DNA of 21,313 nucleotides, taken from VYFG01 sp964403545 (GTDB taxonomy: Bacteria > Pseudomonadota > Gammaproteobacteria > Arenicellales > Poriferihabitantaceae). A model generated the notes under the pieces. That model was given only the letters and a program-made list of their open reading frames with translations. It did no database searches and was not told the DNA's origin. This document shows positions 7,248 through 15,375 of the stretch, in pieces (the first letter of the stretch is position 1; the number at the start of each line of letters is the position of its first letter). A program made the position numbers and the translations under genes. The DNA is taken from contig CAYOGN010000158.1 of assembly GCA_964403545.1 (NCBI GenBank), positions 1 to 21,313 of the forward strand. The letters run 5' to 3'.

Positions 7248-8559
7248 ACTCAATGTTCAGCTTTGTGCGGCGCACATCCTTCGAGATGTTATTGACCAGG
7301 GTCGTTCCCTGGACAAGACCATGAGTTCTCAGTCAGTGCGCACATCCCCTTCACAGCGCCCCTTGCTGCAAGAACTGGCCTATGGTGGATGCAGACAATA
7401 TTACTACCTGGATGGTCTGATGGCCCGCTTGCTAGCCAGGCCTGTTCGTAAAAAAGACAGGATGGTGCATTTTCTCCTGGTGATCGGGTTGTACCAGCTG
7501 GGATTTATGCGCACGCCGGATCATGCCGCCGTCAACCAGACGGTCAAAGCCCTGGAGGCAAGCAAACAATCCTGGGCCAGAGGGTTGCTAAATGGTGTAT
7601 TACGCGAGTACCTGCGGCGTAAAGATGCGAATGAAATTACTGCTATGGAGCAATCATTGACGGCGTCACAAAAATGCGCTTTTCCACCATTCCTCTACCA
7701 GGCGATCTGTGACTGCTGGTCCGAACAGGCCGCTGCAATATTCGCCGCGAGCAACCAGAAGCCGCCGATGACCTTGCGGGTAAATAAACAGAAAACTACC
7801 CGGGAAAACTATCTGTCATTACTGGATTCGAGACAGATGCCTGGCCGACAGACACTCGATAGTGAACTCGGTTTGATCATGGAACAGCCAACCACCGTTG
7901 ACAAGTTGCCGATGTTCACCGAGGGCTGGGCCTCTGTACAGGATGAATCCGCCCAGCTATGTACGGTAATGCTGTCATTGCAACCGGGTCTTCGTGTGCT
8001 GGATGCCTGTGCGGCACCCGGAGGGAAAACCTGTGCAATGCTCGAAGCCGAACCGACGATACAATTGACCGCCGTGGATTTACCAGAGCGGGTCGAAGGT
8101 ATTCGCCAAAACCTCGAACGAACCGGTTTGCAGGCCGATATTCAGGATGCCGGGCTTGAGCAATTTGCCGCCTGGTGGAATGGCGAGCCCTGGGATCGTA
8201 TCCTGCTGGATGTACCGTGCTCCGGTACCGGCGTGATCCGTCGTCATCCGGATATACGTCATCGACGGCAGCCCGGGGATTTTGAGCGTTTTGCTCACCA
8301 GCAGCTGAATTTGCTCAATATTGCCTGGCCCATGTTGCGCCACAATGGCATGCTTTTATATGTCACATGTTCTATCATGACCATTGAAAACGATCAGGTA
8401 ATTGAACAATTTGTCAGTAGTCGGCAAGATGTTGTCGTTGAGTCGATCCGCCATATCCCTGGCCTTGAAATGCGCTATGGTAAACAACGGTTACCCGGAA
8501 TACACGGTGGTGACGGTTTTTACTATTGTCGCCTGAAAAAATCACAGGACGCTCGCTGA
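7231..8559 (+). CDS. rsmB: 16S rRNA (cytosine-967-C5)-methyltransferase RsmB
   Basis: RsmB (Sun/Fmu) uses S-adenosylmethionine to methylate C967 of 16S rRNA. The product has 442 residues (E. coli 429). An N-terminal NusB-like helical domain (about 1-150) precedes the catalytic domain. The SAM motif DACAAPGGKT lies near 258-267, the release cysteine in DVPCSGTG is Cys330, and the nucleophilic cysteine in VTCS is Cys380, spaced 50 residues apart as in E. coli (325/375). RRHPD follows motif IV as in the family. The start is a GTG inside the end of fmt (17-base overlap), indicating translational coupling; an in-frame TTG three codons later is the alternative. Confidence 0.96.
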   Translation: MNALAKLNVQLCAAHILRDVIDQGRSLDKTMSSQSVRTSPSQRPLLQELAYGGCRQYYYLDGLMARLLARPVRKKDRMVHFLLVIGLYQLGFMRTPDHAAVNQTVKALEASKQSWARGLLNGVLREYLRRKDANEITAMEQSLTASQKCAFPPFLYQAICDCWSEQAAAIFAASNQKPPMTLRVNKQKTTRENYLSLLDSRQMPGRQTLDSELGLIMEQPTTVDKLPMFTEGWASVQDESAQLCTVMLSLQPGLRVLDACAAPGGKTCAMLEAEPTIQLTAVDLPERVEGIRQNLERTGLQADIQDAGLEQFAAWWNGEPWDRILLDVPCSGTGVIRRHPDIRHRRQPGDFERFAHQQLNLLNIAWPMLRHNGMLLYVTCSIMTIENDQVIEQFVSSRQDVVVESIRHIPGLEMRYGKQRLPGIHGGDGFYYCRLKKSQDAR

Positions 8560-8598
8560 TGACCCGACAAACTAAATTGATTGCAGCATGAACATATC

Positions 8599-9981
8599 AT
8601 GAAAATTATCATACTGGGTGCCGGGCAGGTCGGTAGTTCCATCGCGGAGATTCTGTCCAATGAAAATGAAAAAAATGATATTACCCTGATTGATCACAAT
8701 CGTGGGTTGCTGAGCGAACTCCAGGAAAAGCTGGACATCAGCACAATTACCGGTGAGGCCTCCTCCCCTGAAGTGCTGATTCAGGCGGGCGCAAAAGATG
8801 TTGATCTGTTACTTGCGGTGACCAATTCCGATGAAGTGAATATGGTGGCCTGCCAGGTCGCCCATACCCTGTTTAAAATCCCGACAAAAATGGCCAGGGT
8901 GCGTTCTTCAGACTACCTGGCCCATAAGAGTCTGTTCAGCGACCAGTGCATTCCTATCGATACAATTATCAGTCCGGAGCAAATTGTCACGAACCAGATC
9001 AAGCGCCTGATTGAATACCCCGGTGCATTGCAGGTTATCGATTTCGCTGAAGGCAAGATTCAACTGGTGGGACTAAAGGCTTATTACGGCGGCGCACTGG
9101 TTGGGCAGCAATTGCGTCAACTTAACGACCACCTGCCCTCGGTAAATACCCGGGTAGCGGCTATTTACCGGGGTGATAGCGCAATTATTCCCACCGGTCG
9201 CACCGTGATCGAACCTGATGATGAAGTATTTTTTATCTCGACCAAAGACGACATCCGCAAGGTAATGAAGGAATTGCGCAAAATCGAGGATGTTGGCAAC
9301 AAGGTGATCCTGGCCGGGGCCGGTAATATCGGGTTGCAACTCGCATTGTCACTGGAAAAAAGTGGCTATAAGGTCAAGTTGATCGAACGGGACGAAAAGC
9401 GGGCCCAACTGGCATCCGAAAAGCTGGAGAATATCTTTGTACTACATGGTGATGCTGCAGACAGAGAACTGCTAAAAAGGGAAAACATCCACAACATGGA
9501 GCTCTTCTGTTCTTTGACCAATGCTGATGAAGCCAATATCCTGTCCGCAATGCTGGCCAAGGATCTGGGGGCCAGGCGGACTATGGCCATTGTTAACCGC
9601 CCGGCCTACGTTAAAATTGTCGAGAATAGTGTAATCGATATCGCTATATCTCCAAGGGTTTCCACCGTCAGTGCCCTGCTTTCACGGGTTCGCCGTGGCG
9701 ATGTAATCGCGGCCCATTCCTTACGCCGTGGTGCCGCTGAAGTGATAGAAGCAGTCGCTCACGGCGATCATACGCACTCAAGGCTGGTGGGGCGCAAGCT
9801 ATCCGAAATAAAATTTCCCAAAGACACTACTGTGGGTGCAATCCTGCGCCAGGATCAACTCGTCAAGCTGAACAAGGAAACTGTGGTGGAAGAACATGAT
9901 CACATCATCATCTTTGTTATCAACAAAAAGAAAATGCCTGAGGTAGAGAAATTGTTCCAGGTTTCAGCCACTTTTTTCTAG
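8599..9981 (+). CDS. trkA: Trk potassium uptake regulatory protein TrkA
   Basis: TrkA is the peripheral cytoplasmic subunit that binds NAD(H)/ATP and gates the TrkH potassium channel. The product has 460 residues (E. coli 458) and is built as a tandem repeat of RCK_N and RCK_C domains. The first nucleotide-binding loop GAGQVG is at about 7-12 and the second GAGNIG at about 240-245. TNSDEVNMVACQVA and TNADEANILSAMLAKDLGA are the matching conserved stretches in each half. The ATG at 8599 gives MKIIILGAGQVG, matching family starts; an in-frame TTG at 8581 would add six unconserved residues. It lies 39 bases after rsmB and 9 bases before its partner trkH. Confidence 0.97.
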   Translation: MKIIILGAGQVGSSIAEILSNENEKNDITLIDHNRGLLSELQEKLDISTITGEASSPEVLIQAGAKDVDLLLAVTNSDEVNMVACQVAHTLFKIPTKMARVRSSDYLAHKSLFSDQCIPIDTIISPEQIVTNQIKRLIEYPGALQVIDFAEGKIQLVGLKAYYGGALVGQQLRQLNDHLPSVNTRVAAIYRGDSAIIPTGRTVIEPDDEVFFISTKDDIRKVMKELRKIEDVGNKVILAGAGNIGLQLALSLEKSGYKVKLIERDEKRAQLASEKLENIFVLHGDAADRELLKRENIHNMELFCSLTNADEANILSAMLAKDLGARRTMAIVNRPAYVKIVENSVIDIAISPRVSTVSALLSRVRRGDVIAAHSLRRGAAEVIEAVAHGDHTHSRLVGRKLSEIKFPKDTTVGAILRQDQLVKLNKETVVEEHDHIIIFVINKKKMPEVEKLFQVSATFF

Positions 9982-9990
9982 GCTCGCGAC

Positions 9991-11442
9991 ATGGGTTCTG
10001 GCGTCGTATATAAAATTCTGGGTATCCTGCTGGGATTGTTCAGCACCACCATGTTGCCACCGCTGGCTATTTCCTGGCTCATGGATGATGGTCAGCTGAG
10101 GCCTTTCCTGAGCGCTTTTCTGTTGATTCTGGGGCTTGGACTTATTCTTTGGTTGCCGCTCCGGAAACGTCATGGTGAACTGCATTTTCGGGATGGTTTT
10201 CTGATTGTTGTTTTGTTTTGGACGGTATTGTCCGGGATGGGTGCTGTGCCCTTGTGGTTACTTGAAGCTCCGTCACTCAGCCTGGTTGAGGTTTTGTTCG
10301 AGTCAATGTCAGGATTGACCACGACCGGTGCAACCATTCTCACGGACATAGACAGTTTGCCGCCCTCGATTCTCTACTACCGACAACAATTACAATGGCT
10401 GGGCGGCATGGGAATTATTGTTCTGGCCGTTGCAGTCATGCCGATGCTGGGCATTGGGGGGATGCAATTGTATCGCGCTGAAACACCGGGTCCGGTCAAG
10501 GACAGTCGGCTCGCGCCACGCATTGCAGAGACTGCAAAAAGGCTTTGGTATGTCTATGTTTTGCTGACTCTTGGCTGCATGTTTTCCTATTACTTTGCCG
10601 GAATGACCTGGTTTGATGCATTGGGGCATTCTTTTTCCACGGTAGCTATTGGTGGCTTTTCAACCCATACCGCCAGTCTGGCCTGGTTTAACAGCCCTGC
10701 TGTCAACCTCGTCGCTGCGGTATTCATGCTACTTTCCGGATTTAACTTCGCGCTGCACTATGGCGTGTTTCGATCGCGTCGGTTGCAAGCCTACCTGACC
10801 GACCCTGAAGCCAGGGTTTATCTTGGAATGCTGACGCTGGTATCCATGCTTTGCATCGGGATACTGTATCAGGCAGAGTTTTTCCCAACTCTCCAGGATA
10901 CAGTTATTAATGGCACTGTGCAGGTCATCTCAGTGCTGACAACTACCGGCTTTGTCACCTCTGAGTTTCATTTGTGGCCATCGTTTTTACCTGTCATGCT
11001 TATTCTGGCCAGCACCGCTGGAGGCTGTGCTGGTTCCACAGCAGGTGGGATGAAAATTATCAGGGTCATCCTGTTGTACAAACAGGGAGGTCGCGAAATC
11101 TCGCGCCTGGTACACCCTAATGCCATGATTCCAATCAAACTCGGCGGCAAACTGGTACACGACAATGTAATAAACGCTGTCTGGGGGTTTCTGTCGTTAT
11201 ATGTCATCTGCTATGTGGTACTGCTGTTGTGTATGCTGGCAACCGGCAGTGACCCGGTCACGGCTTTTTCTGCAGTGAGCGCCTGTCTGAATAACCTCGG
11301 CCCCGGTCTCGGAGAGGTAGCGCAAAATTATGCCGGGATTAGCGACGCCGGGAAAGGCGTTTTGATCGTAGCGATGCTGTTGGGCAGATTGGAACTGTTT
11401 ACCCTGCTGGTATTATTTACCCCGGTATTCTGGAAAACCTGA
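9991..11442 (+). CDS. trkH: Trk potassium uptake channel subunit TrkH
   Basis: TrkH is the inner-membrane potassium channel controlled by TrkA. The product has 483 residues, the same length as the E. coli protein. The four selectivity-filter segments of the fourfold M-P-M fold are all visible: TTTGAT at 110-115, TVAIGGFST starting at 217, TTTGF at 317-321, and NNLGPGLG starting at 434. The conserved QWLGGMGI stretch lies near 132-140 and the gating-loop region AGSTAGGMKI is intact. The start ATG is nine bases after trkA. It ends 19 bases from the convergent tolC homologue. Confidence 0.97.
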   Translation: MGSGVVYKILGILLGLFSTTMLPPLAISWLMDDGQLRPFLSAFLLILGLGLILWLPLRKRHGELHFRDGFLIVVLFWTVLSGMGAVPLWLLEAPSLSLVEVLFESMSGLTTTGATILTDIDSLPPSILYYRQQLQWLGGMGIIVLAVAVMPMLGIGGMQLYRAETPGPVKDSRLAPRIAETAKRLWYVYVLLTLGCMFSYYFAGMTWFDALGHSFSTVAIGGFSTHTASLAWFNSPAVNLVAAVFMLLSGFNFALHYGVFRSRRLQAYLTDPEARVYLGMLTLVSMLCIGILYQAEFFPTLQDTVINGTVQVISVLTTTGFVTSEFHLWPSFLPVMLILASTAGGCAGSTAGGMKIIRVILLYKQGGREISRLVHPNAMIPIKLGGKLVHDNVINAVWGFLSLYVICYVVLLLCMLATGSDPVTAFSAVSACLNNLGPGLGEVAQNYAGISDAGKGVLIVAMLLGRLELFTLLVLFTPVFWKT

Positions 11443-11461
11443 ATTGGTTAGTGCTTTTTTT
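11436..11461 (+). terminator. Weak Rho-independent terminator candidate after trkH
   Basis: AACC (11436-11439) and GGTT (11446-11449) can pair around a 6-base loop that includes the trkH stop codon. A run of seven T (11455-11461) follows after a short gap. The stem is only four pairs, so termination here would be inefficient; the T-run ends at the tolC stop codon. Confidence 0.25.
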
Positions 11462-12814
11462 CTAATTGGCTGGAGATTTAGAACCCTGCTCACTTAACCA
11501 TTCATTGATAAACCGTATATCATCTTCATCAAGATTGCCTGCAGCCTGTTCCAGTTCCAGCAATGAAACGATATAGGTATACCTGGCGCGAAGATAGTCA
11601 GTTCTTGATCTCGACAGGTCACGTTGTGCATCCAGTACATCGAGGTTTGTCGTCAGGCCTGCGCTAAATCCTTCCTCCTTTGCTTTCAATGCGCTTTCTC
11701 CTGCCCGGATGGCTTGTTCCAATGCCAGTACCTGGCTAATGCCACTGGTCACCGCAAGAAACGCGGTAGTGGCTTCCGACTCGACCCGTCTTTTGACCGA
11801 TTCGAGCACCTGTTCAGAGGCATTGAACTGCAGGCCCGCCTGGTTGGTGCGTAAATTGATCGTGCCACCAAGATAGAGGGGCCAATTCAGGCTAAGCCCG
11901 ACAAAGGTTGCACTGACGTCTTCGTCAGAAGCAGTGATCCCCTCAAAGTTGCTCCAACGTTGACTGGCGTCCAGACTGAGGGTCGGTTGACGCGCCACCC
12001 GCTGGCGGTCAATTTCCTGGCCAGCGACCAGCAGGTTCAGGGATTCCGCTTTGACTTCGGTGTTGTTATTTCGCGAAAGATTCACCCAGTGTTCCAGATC
12101 ATTGGGCTGTGGAGGATCCAGTGGAGAACTAAACTCTAGTAAAGCGATCGTCTCCGGAGTTACCCTGATGATTTCAACCAGCGCCTGACGCGCATTATTG
12201 ATCCTGATATCCGCTGCAATGAGGTCAGCGTCTGCCTGCTGGAAACGCGCCTGGGCATCAAACAGGTCAGTGCGGGTGCCAAGGCCGACATCGAGTCGTT
12301 CGGTCGCCAGATCCATTTGTCGCTTGATCGCAATTTTCTCAACCCTGGCCACTTCCTTGTTATCTTTTGAAGCCAACAGGTTAAAGTAACTGTTGGCGAC
12401 CCGGATCATGAGTTCATCCTGGGCCGTATCAAATTGTAGCCTGGCGTTTTCGACGCCAAGTTCCGCCTGGTCAATACCAATTCTGGTCGACCGATTGTAC
12501 AGGGGCAGACCAAAATCAATGCTGATACGATTGTCTTTGCCCGTGGTAGTGGACCCGGTCAGATCGCTACGCTCCTGACCCAGGGTGCCATTTGAAGTAA
12601 TGGTGGGCCTGAACCCGGTTTTCGCCAATGGAAGATCAAGCTTGGCCGCTTCATAATTCGCCGCCGCACCGAGATAAACGGCATCGTTGGCCAGTGCCAG
12701 TTGATAGATGTCCCACAGGTCTTCAGCGCTGGCTGTCCTGGTGGCTCCAACTGCGAATGCCAACATCAGTACAATGCCAGACACTGGGCTGGCTAATTTT
12801 TTCTGTATTTTCAT
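11462..12814 (-). CDS. tolC: TolC family outer membrane channel protein
   Basis: TolC-type proteins form the trimeric outer-membrane and periplasmic channel used by type I secretion systems and multidrug efflux pumps. The product has 450 residues. A signal peptide (about 1-30: basic start, hydrophobic core, TASA cleavage site) precedes a mature start of EDLWDIYQLALANDA, very typical of TolC. The two internal repeats of the fold are evident: a strand-forming segment in each half (ISIDFGLPLYNRSTRIGIDQAE and the FVGLSLNWPLYLGGTINL region) followed by long Ala/Gln/Glu-rich helices. A GLTTNLDVLDAQRDLSRSRTDYL segment near the C-terminus is family-typical. It lacks the long C-terminal tail of E. coli TolC. 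Its Shine-Dalgarno overlaps the end of the upstream methyltransferase gene, so it is probably translated from the same mRNA. Confidence 0.93.
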   Translation of the reverse strand: MKIQKKLASPVSGIVLMLAFAVGATRTASAEDLWDIYQLALANDAVYLGAAANYEAAKLDLPLAKTGFRPTITSNGTLGQERSDLTGSTTTGKDNRISIDFGLPLYNRSTRIGIDQAELGVENARLQFDTAQDELMIRVANSYFNLLASKDNKEVARVEKIAIKRQMDLATERLDVGLGTRTDLFDAQARFQQADADLIAADIRINNARQALVEIIRVTPETIALLEFSSPLDPPQPNDLEHWVNLSRNNNTEVKAESLNLLVAGQEIDRQRVARQPTLSLDASQRWSNFEGITASDEDVSATFVGLSLNWPLYLGGTINLRTNQAGLQFNASEQVLESVKRRVESEATTAFLAVTSGISQVLALEQAIRAGESALKAKEEGFSAGLTTNLDVLDAQRDLSRSRTDYLRARYTYIVSLLELEQAAGNLDEDDIRFINEWLSEQGSKSPAN

Positions 12815-12818
12815 ATCA

Positions 12819-12824
12819 ACCTCT
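12819..12824 (-). promoter_or_regulatory. Ribosome binding site of tolC inside the end of the upstream gene
   Basis: AGAGGT on the minus strand lies about five bases before the tolC ATG (12812-12814). It overlaps the TAG stop (12823-12825) of the preceding methyltransferase gene, an arrangement typical of coupled translation. Confidence 0.6.
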
Positions 12825-13473
12825 AAAAAACAAACTCTTCTTTATCCTCAGCATTTATCAGTCGTGGCGCCCAGGTTTCAAACAGGGTTTGCCTGGTCAC
12901 CCGGTCACCAACCCTGTGATAAACAACCGCCTGCATGGCAGGGGCGTGCCCTTCAATACCCACCAGCCTGCCGTCATCCGACAGGGAATCGGTAAAGTCA
13001 GTTGAAATACTGGCCAGCGAACCACTGACCAGTATGGCATCAAACCTGGAGCCCTGGTTCCATCCGTTGTGACCATCACCATTGACCAGCGTCACATTGG
13101 TAATCCCCGACATTGCCAGGTTCCGTTCGGCCTGATCCAACAATTCCTGATTTATCTCAATACTGGTTACGTGCCCTGCAATCCGGGCCATCAGGGCAGT
13201 GAGGTAACCGCTTCCGGTGCCGATCTCCAGAACCTGAGCGGTAGCAGACAGATGCAACGCTTCCACCATTCTTGCACTCACTTTCGGCTCCAGCATCACC
13301 TCGTTACCGGTCAATGGAATCTGCACATCAACAAACGCAAGATCCCGGTGCTCCGCGGGGACGAAATCCTCCCGGCGAATGGCACCAAGTGCATTCAGGG
13401 TCTGGGTTTCAAGTACATTCCATGGCCGGATTTGTTGTTCGATCATGTTGGTGCGGGCTGTTTCGTAATCCAT
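12823..13473 (-). CDS. Protein-L-isoaspartate methyltransferase-like SAM methyltransferase
   Basis: The product has 216 residues and follows the PCMT fold. The N-terminus ARTNMIEQQIRPWNV is typical of the TolC-linked subgroup in Pseudomonas. REDFVP (about 34-39) is conserved, and the SAM-binding motif VLEIGTGSGY is at 81-90, followed by the acidic SIEIN and the NGDGHNGW stretch. True isoaspartyl methyltransferases carry GQTISQP in the substrate loop. Here the matching residues 56-63 read GNEVMLEP, so the hydroxyl residues implicated in isoaspartate recognition are missing. It is therefore a divergent paralogue whose substrate may not be isoaspartate, although it is usually annotated as such. 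It lies 8 bases upstream of tolC on the same strand. Confidence 0.88.
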   Translation of the reverse strand: MDYETARTNMIEQQIRPWNVLETQTLNALGAIRREDFVPAEHRDLAFVDVQIPLTGNEVMLEPKVSARMVEALHLSATAQVLEIGTGSGYLTALMARIAGHVTSIEINQELLDQAERNLAMSGITNVTLVNGDGHNGWNQGSRFDAILVSGSLASISTDFTDSLSDDGRLVGIEGHAPAMQAVVYHRVGDRVTRQTLFETWAPRLINAEDKEEFVF

Positions 13474-13500
13474 TTTCAGGCAATCTTGTCAGAAGTGGTC

Positions 13501-13529
13501 ATAATGTTGCAGTAGAGACATTTTAGCAA
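13501..13529 (-). promoter_or_regulatory. Possible promoter of the methyltransferase-tolC pair
   Basis: On the minus strand, TTGCTA (13524-13529; 4 of 6) and CATTAT (13501-13506; 4 of 6) are separated by 17 bases and lie just upstream of the methyltransferase ATG. The boxes are moderate, but spacing and position are right. Confidence 0.35.
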
Positions 13530-13575
13530 ACTTTCCTCGACAGGTATCGATCAGCAGGCAACCTTTAACCTGTAA

Positions 13576-13581
13576 TATAAT
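13576..13581 (+). promoter_or_regulatory. Possible -10 box of ilvA
   Basis: A perfect TATAAT lies 33 bases before the ilvA ATG, which would give a leader of about 27 bases. No good -35 hexamer lies 16-18 bases upstream (AGCAGG at 17), so an activator may be needed or the match may be chance. I see no leader peptide rich in Ile, Leu or Val codons, so no classical attenuation. Confidence 0.35.
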
Positions 13582-13614
13582 GGCTGATTCGAAAGCTTTA
13601 CCCTGCTGCCCGTC

Positions 13615-15153
13615 ATGACCGCCAAGTCTCCCGTTTCATATCTCACCGATATCCTGAATGCACGGGTATACGACGTCGCAACGGAAACCCCCCTGGAGCA
13701 TGCACGACTGCTCTCCATTCGGCTGAAAAACCGGATATGGCTTAAACGGGAGGATCAACAGCCAATTTTCTGTTACAAAATTCGTGGTGCATATAACAAA
13801 ATGTCTGCTCTCGGCGAGTTAAAGCTGAAGCGTGGGGTGGTCGCGGCTTCGGCGGGAAATCATGCTATCGGGGTGGCACTCAGTGCACATAAGCTGGGTT
13901 GCAAGGCAATTATCGTGATGCCATTGACAACACCCGCAGTAAAAGTGGAGGCTGTCGAGCGCTGGAAGGCAGACGTACGCCTGGTGGGAGACACCTTTGA
14001 CAGTGCCTACGAACATGCACTGGCACTGGCAAAAAATCAGAACCGGATCATGATCCACCCCTTCGATGATCCTGCAATCATCGCCGGACAGGGAACAGTT
14101 GGGCTGGAAATACTCAGGCAAGGCACCAGAGCCATCGACGCAATTTTCCTGCCAATTGGCGGCGGCGGACTGATTGCAGGAGTGGCGACCTATGTTAAGC
14201 AGGTGCGGCCAGACATCCGTATTATTGGTGTGGAGCCTTTTGAATCAGACGCCATGTACCAGTCGTTAAAGGCTAACCGGCGGGTACGGCTAAAGGCGGT
14301 CGGGATTTTTGCTGATGGCGTTGCGGTGAAACAGGTTGGCAAGGAAAATTTTCGCCTGTGCAAGACAATGGTTGACGAAATTATCCGAGTGGATACGGAT
14401 GAAATCTGCGCTGCGATCAAGGATACCTTTGAAGACACCAGAACCCTGGTGGAGCCTTCCGGTGCCCTCGCCGTGGCGGGTATCAAGCGATGGCTGGAGA
14501 CGGCAACTGAATCAGGCAATCCGCCTCGTGGGCTTAACCTGGTCGCAATTACATCGGGGGCCAATATTAACTTTGACCGGTTGCGCCATATTTCCGAGCG
14601 CGCTGAAATTGGTGAACGACGCGAAGCTATTCTTGCGGCAACTATTCCTGAACGCGCTGGTAGTTTCCGTCGCTTCTGTTCAATTATCGGCAAGCGCGCG
14701 GTATCGGAATTTAATTACCGCTATTCCGGCGCGGACAACGCACACATATTTGTTGGTATCCGTATCAATAAACCCGCTGAGGTAGCCGGCCTGATCAAGA
14801 AGCTGATCGCAAAAGGCTTTCCCACTCTCGATCTGACCGACAATGAAATTGCCAAGCTACACGCCCGTCATATGGTTGGGGGACGTGCCCAGGGTTTGAC
14901 CGATGAGCGACTATTCAGTTTTGAATTCCCCGAGAGAGTCGGTGCACTGGTTAATTTCCTGGATCAGATTGGTACAACTTTCAGCATCACGCTGTTTCAC
15001 TATCGAAACCATGGCTCCGATTTTGGTCGGATACTATGCGGCATCAGAGTGCCCAAATCCGATCGCGCAGCATTCAATAAATTTTTAAAAAATCTTGGCT
15101 ACCGCTATCATGAAGAAACTGATAACCCGGTCTACAAACTGTTTCTGGCATGA
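13615..15153 (+). CDS. ilvA: Threonine ammonia-lyase (threonine dehydratase), biosynthetic, IlvA
   Basis: IlvA deaminates threonine to 2-oxobutanoate, the committed step of isoleucine synthesis, in the cytoplasm. The product has 512 residues (E. coli 514). The PLP-binding Lys55 sits in CYKIRGAYN, where most IlvA proteins have SFKLRGAY. ASAGNHAIGVA is the substrate loop, and GGGGL (about 182-186) holds the PLP phosphate. Two ACT-like regulatory domains follow (about 330-420 and 425-512), shown by ATIPERAGSFRRFC, RHMVGGRA and FSFEFPERVGAL; these normally give Ile inhibition and Val activation, so it is the long, feedback-controlled form. Its TGA overlaps the ATG of the next small gene (ATGA). 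Confidence 0.97.
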   Translation: MTAKSPVSYLTDILNARVYDVATETPLEHARLLSIRLKNRIWLKREDQQPIFCYKIRGAYNKMSALGELKLKRGVVAASAGNHAIGVALSAHKLGCKAIIVMPLTTPAVKVEAVERWKADVRLVGDTFDSAYEHALALAKNQNRIMIHPFDDPAIIAGQGTVGLEILRQGTRAIDAIFLPIGGGGLIAGVATYVKQVRPDIRIIGVEPFESDAMYQSLKANRRVRLKAVGIFADGVAVKQVGKENFRLCKTMVDEIIRVDTDEICAAIKDTFEDTRTLVEPSGALAVAGIKRWLETATESGNPPRGLNLVAITSGANINFDRLRHISERAEIGERREAILAATIPERAGSFRRFCSIIGKRAVSEFNYRYSGADNAHIFVGIRINKPAEVAGLIKKLIAKGFPTLDLTDNEIAKLHARHMVGGRAQGLTDERLFSFEFPERVGALVNFLDQIGTTFSITLFHYRNHGSDFGRILCGIRVPKSDRAAFNKFLKNLGYRYHEETDNPVYKLFLA

Positions 15154-15371
15154 ATGACAAAAACCAGAAATCTCGCCTGGTTGGCATCTTCAGCATGCCC
15201 GGGGAAGGTCTCGTTGTCGAATTAGGGTTTGACGATGGCACTGCATTATTTGACCGCCAGGGACTACAGTATCGCATTCTCCAGCGCAAGCGAGAGGGCC
15301 TTGATACTTCTACCGAAGAAACTGGGCTATCTCATATAAACAATTATTCGCCGGCATTCGATGCATGGTGA
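15150..15371 (+). CDS. Small hypothetical protein, 73 aa, between ilvA and a phosphopantetheinyl transferase
   Basis: I do not recognise this protein. Its ATG overlaps the ilvA stop (ATGA), and its TGA lies inside the start region of the next gene, so it sits in the tightly coupled pattern expected of a real operon member. The sequence begins with charged residues (MNDKNQK). A plausible small fold follows (SRLVGIFSMPGEGLVVELGF, then DDGTALF and GLQYRILQRKREG), with a polar tail. There is no signal peptide, membrane segment or cysteine cluster. The chance that an open frame exactly bridges two genes by accident is appreciable at this length, so confidence is moderate. Confidence 0.5.
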   Translation: MNDKNQKSRLVGIFSMPGEGLVVELGFDDGTALFDRQGLQYRILQRKREGLDTSTEETGLSHINNYSPAFDAW

Positions 15372-15375
15372 TGTA

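Noticed and set aside
13069..13515. 148-codon open frame antisense to the methyltransferase gene
   Set aside because: No domain, no ribosome site, and complete overlap with a gene carrying clear SAM motifs.
13474..13614. Leader-peptide attenuator before ilvA
   Set aside because: No short frame rich in Ile, Leu or Val codons and no terminator hairpin with a T-run.
14190..14693. 167-codon open frame antisense to ilvA
   Set aside because: Composition is Ser/Arg/Ala-rich and low complexity, as expected from the opposite strand of a real gene.
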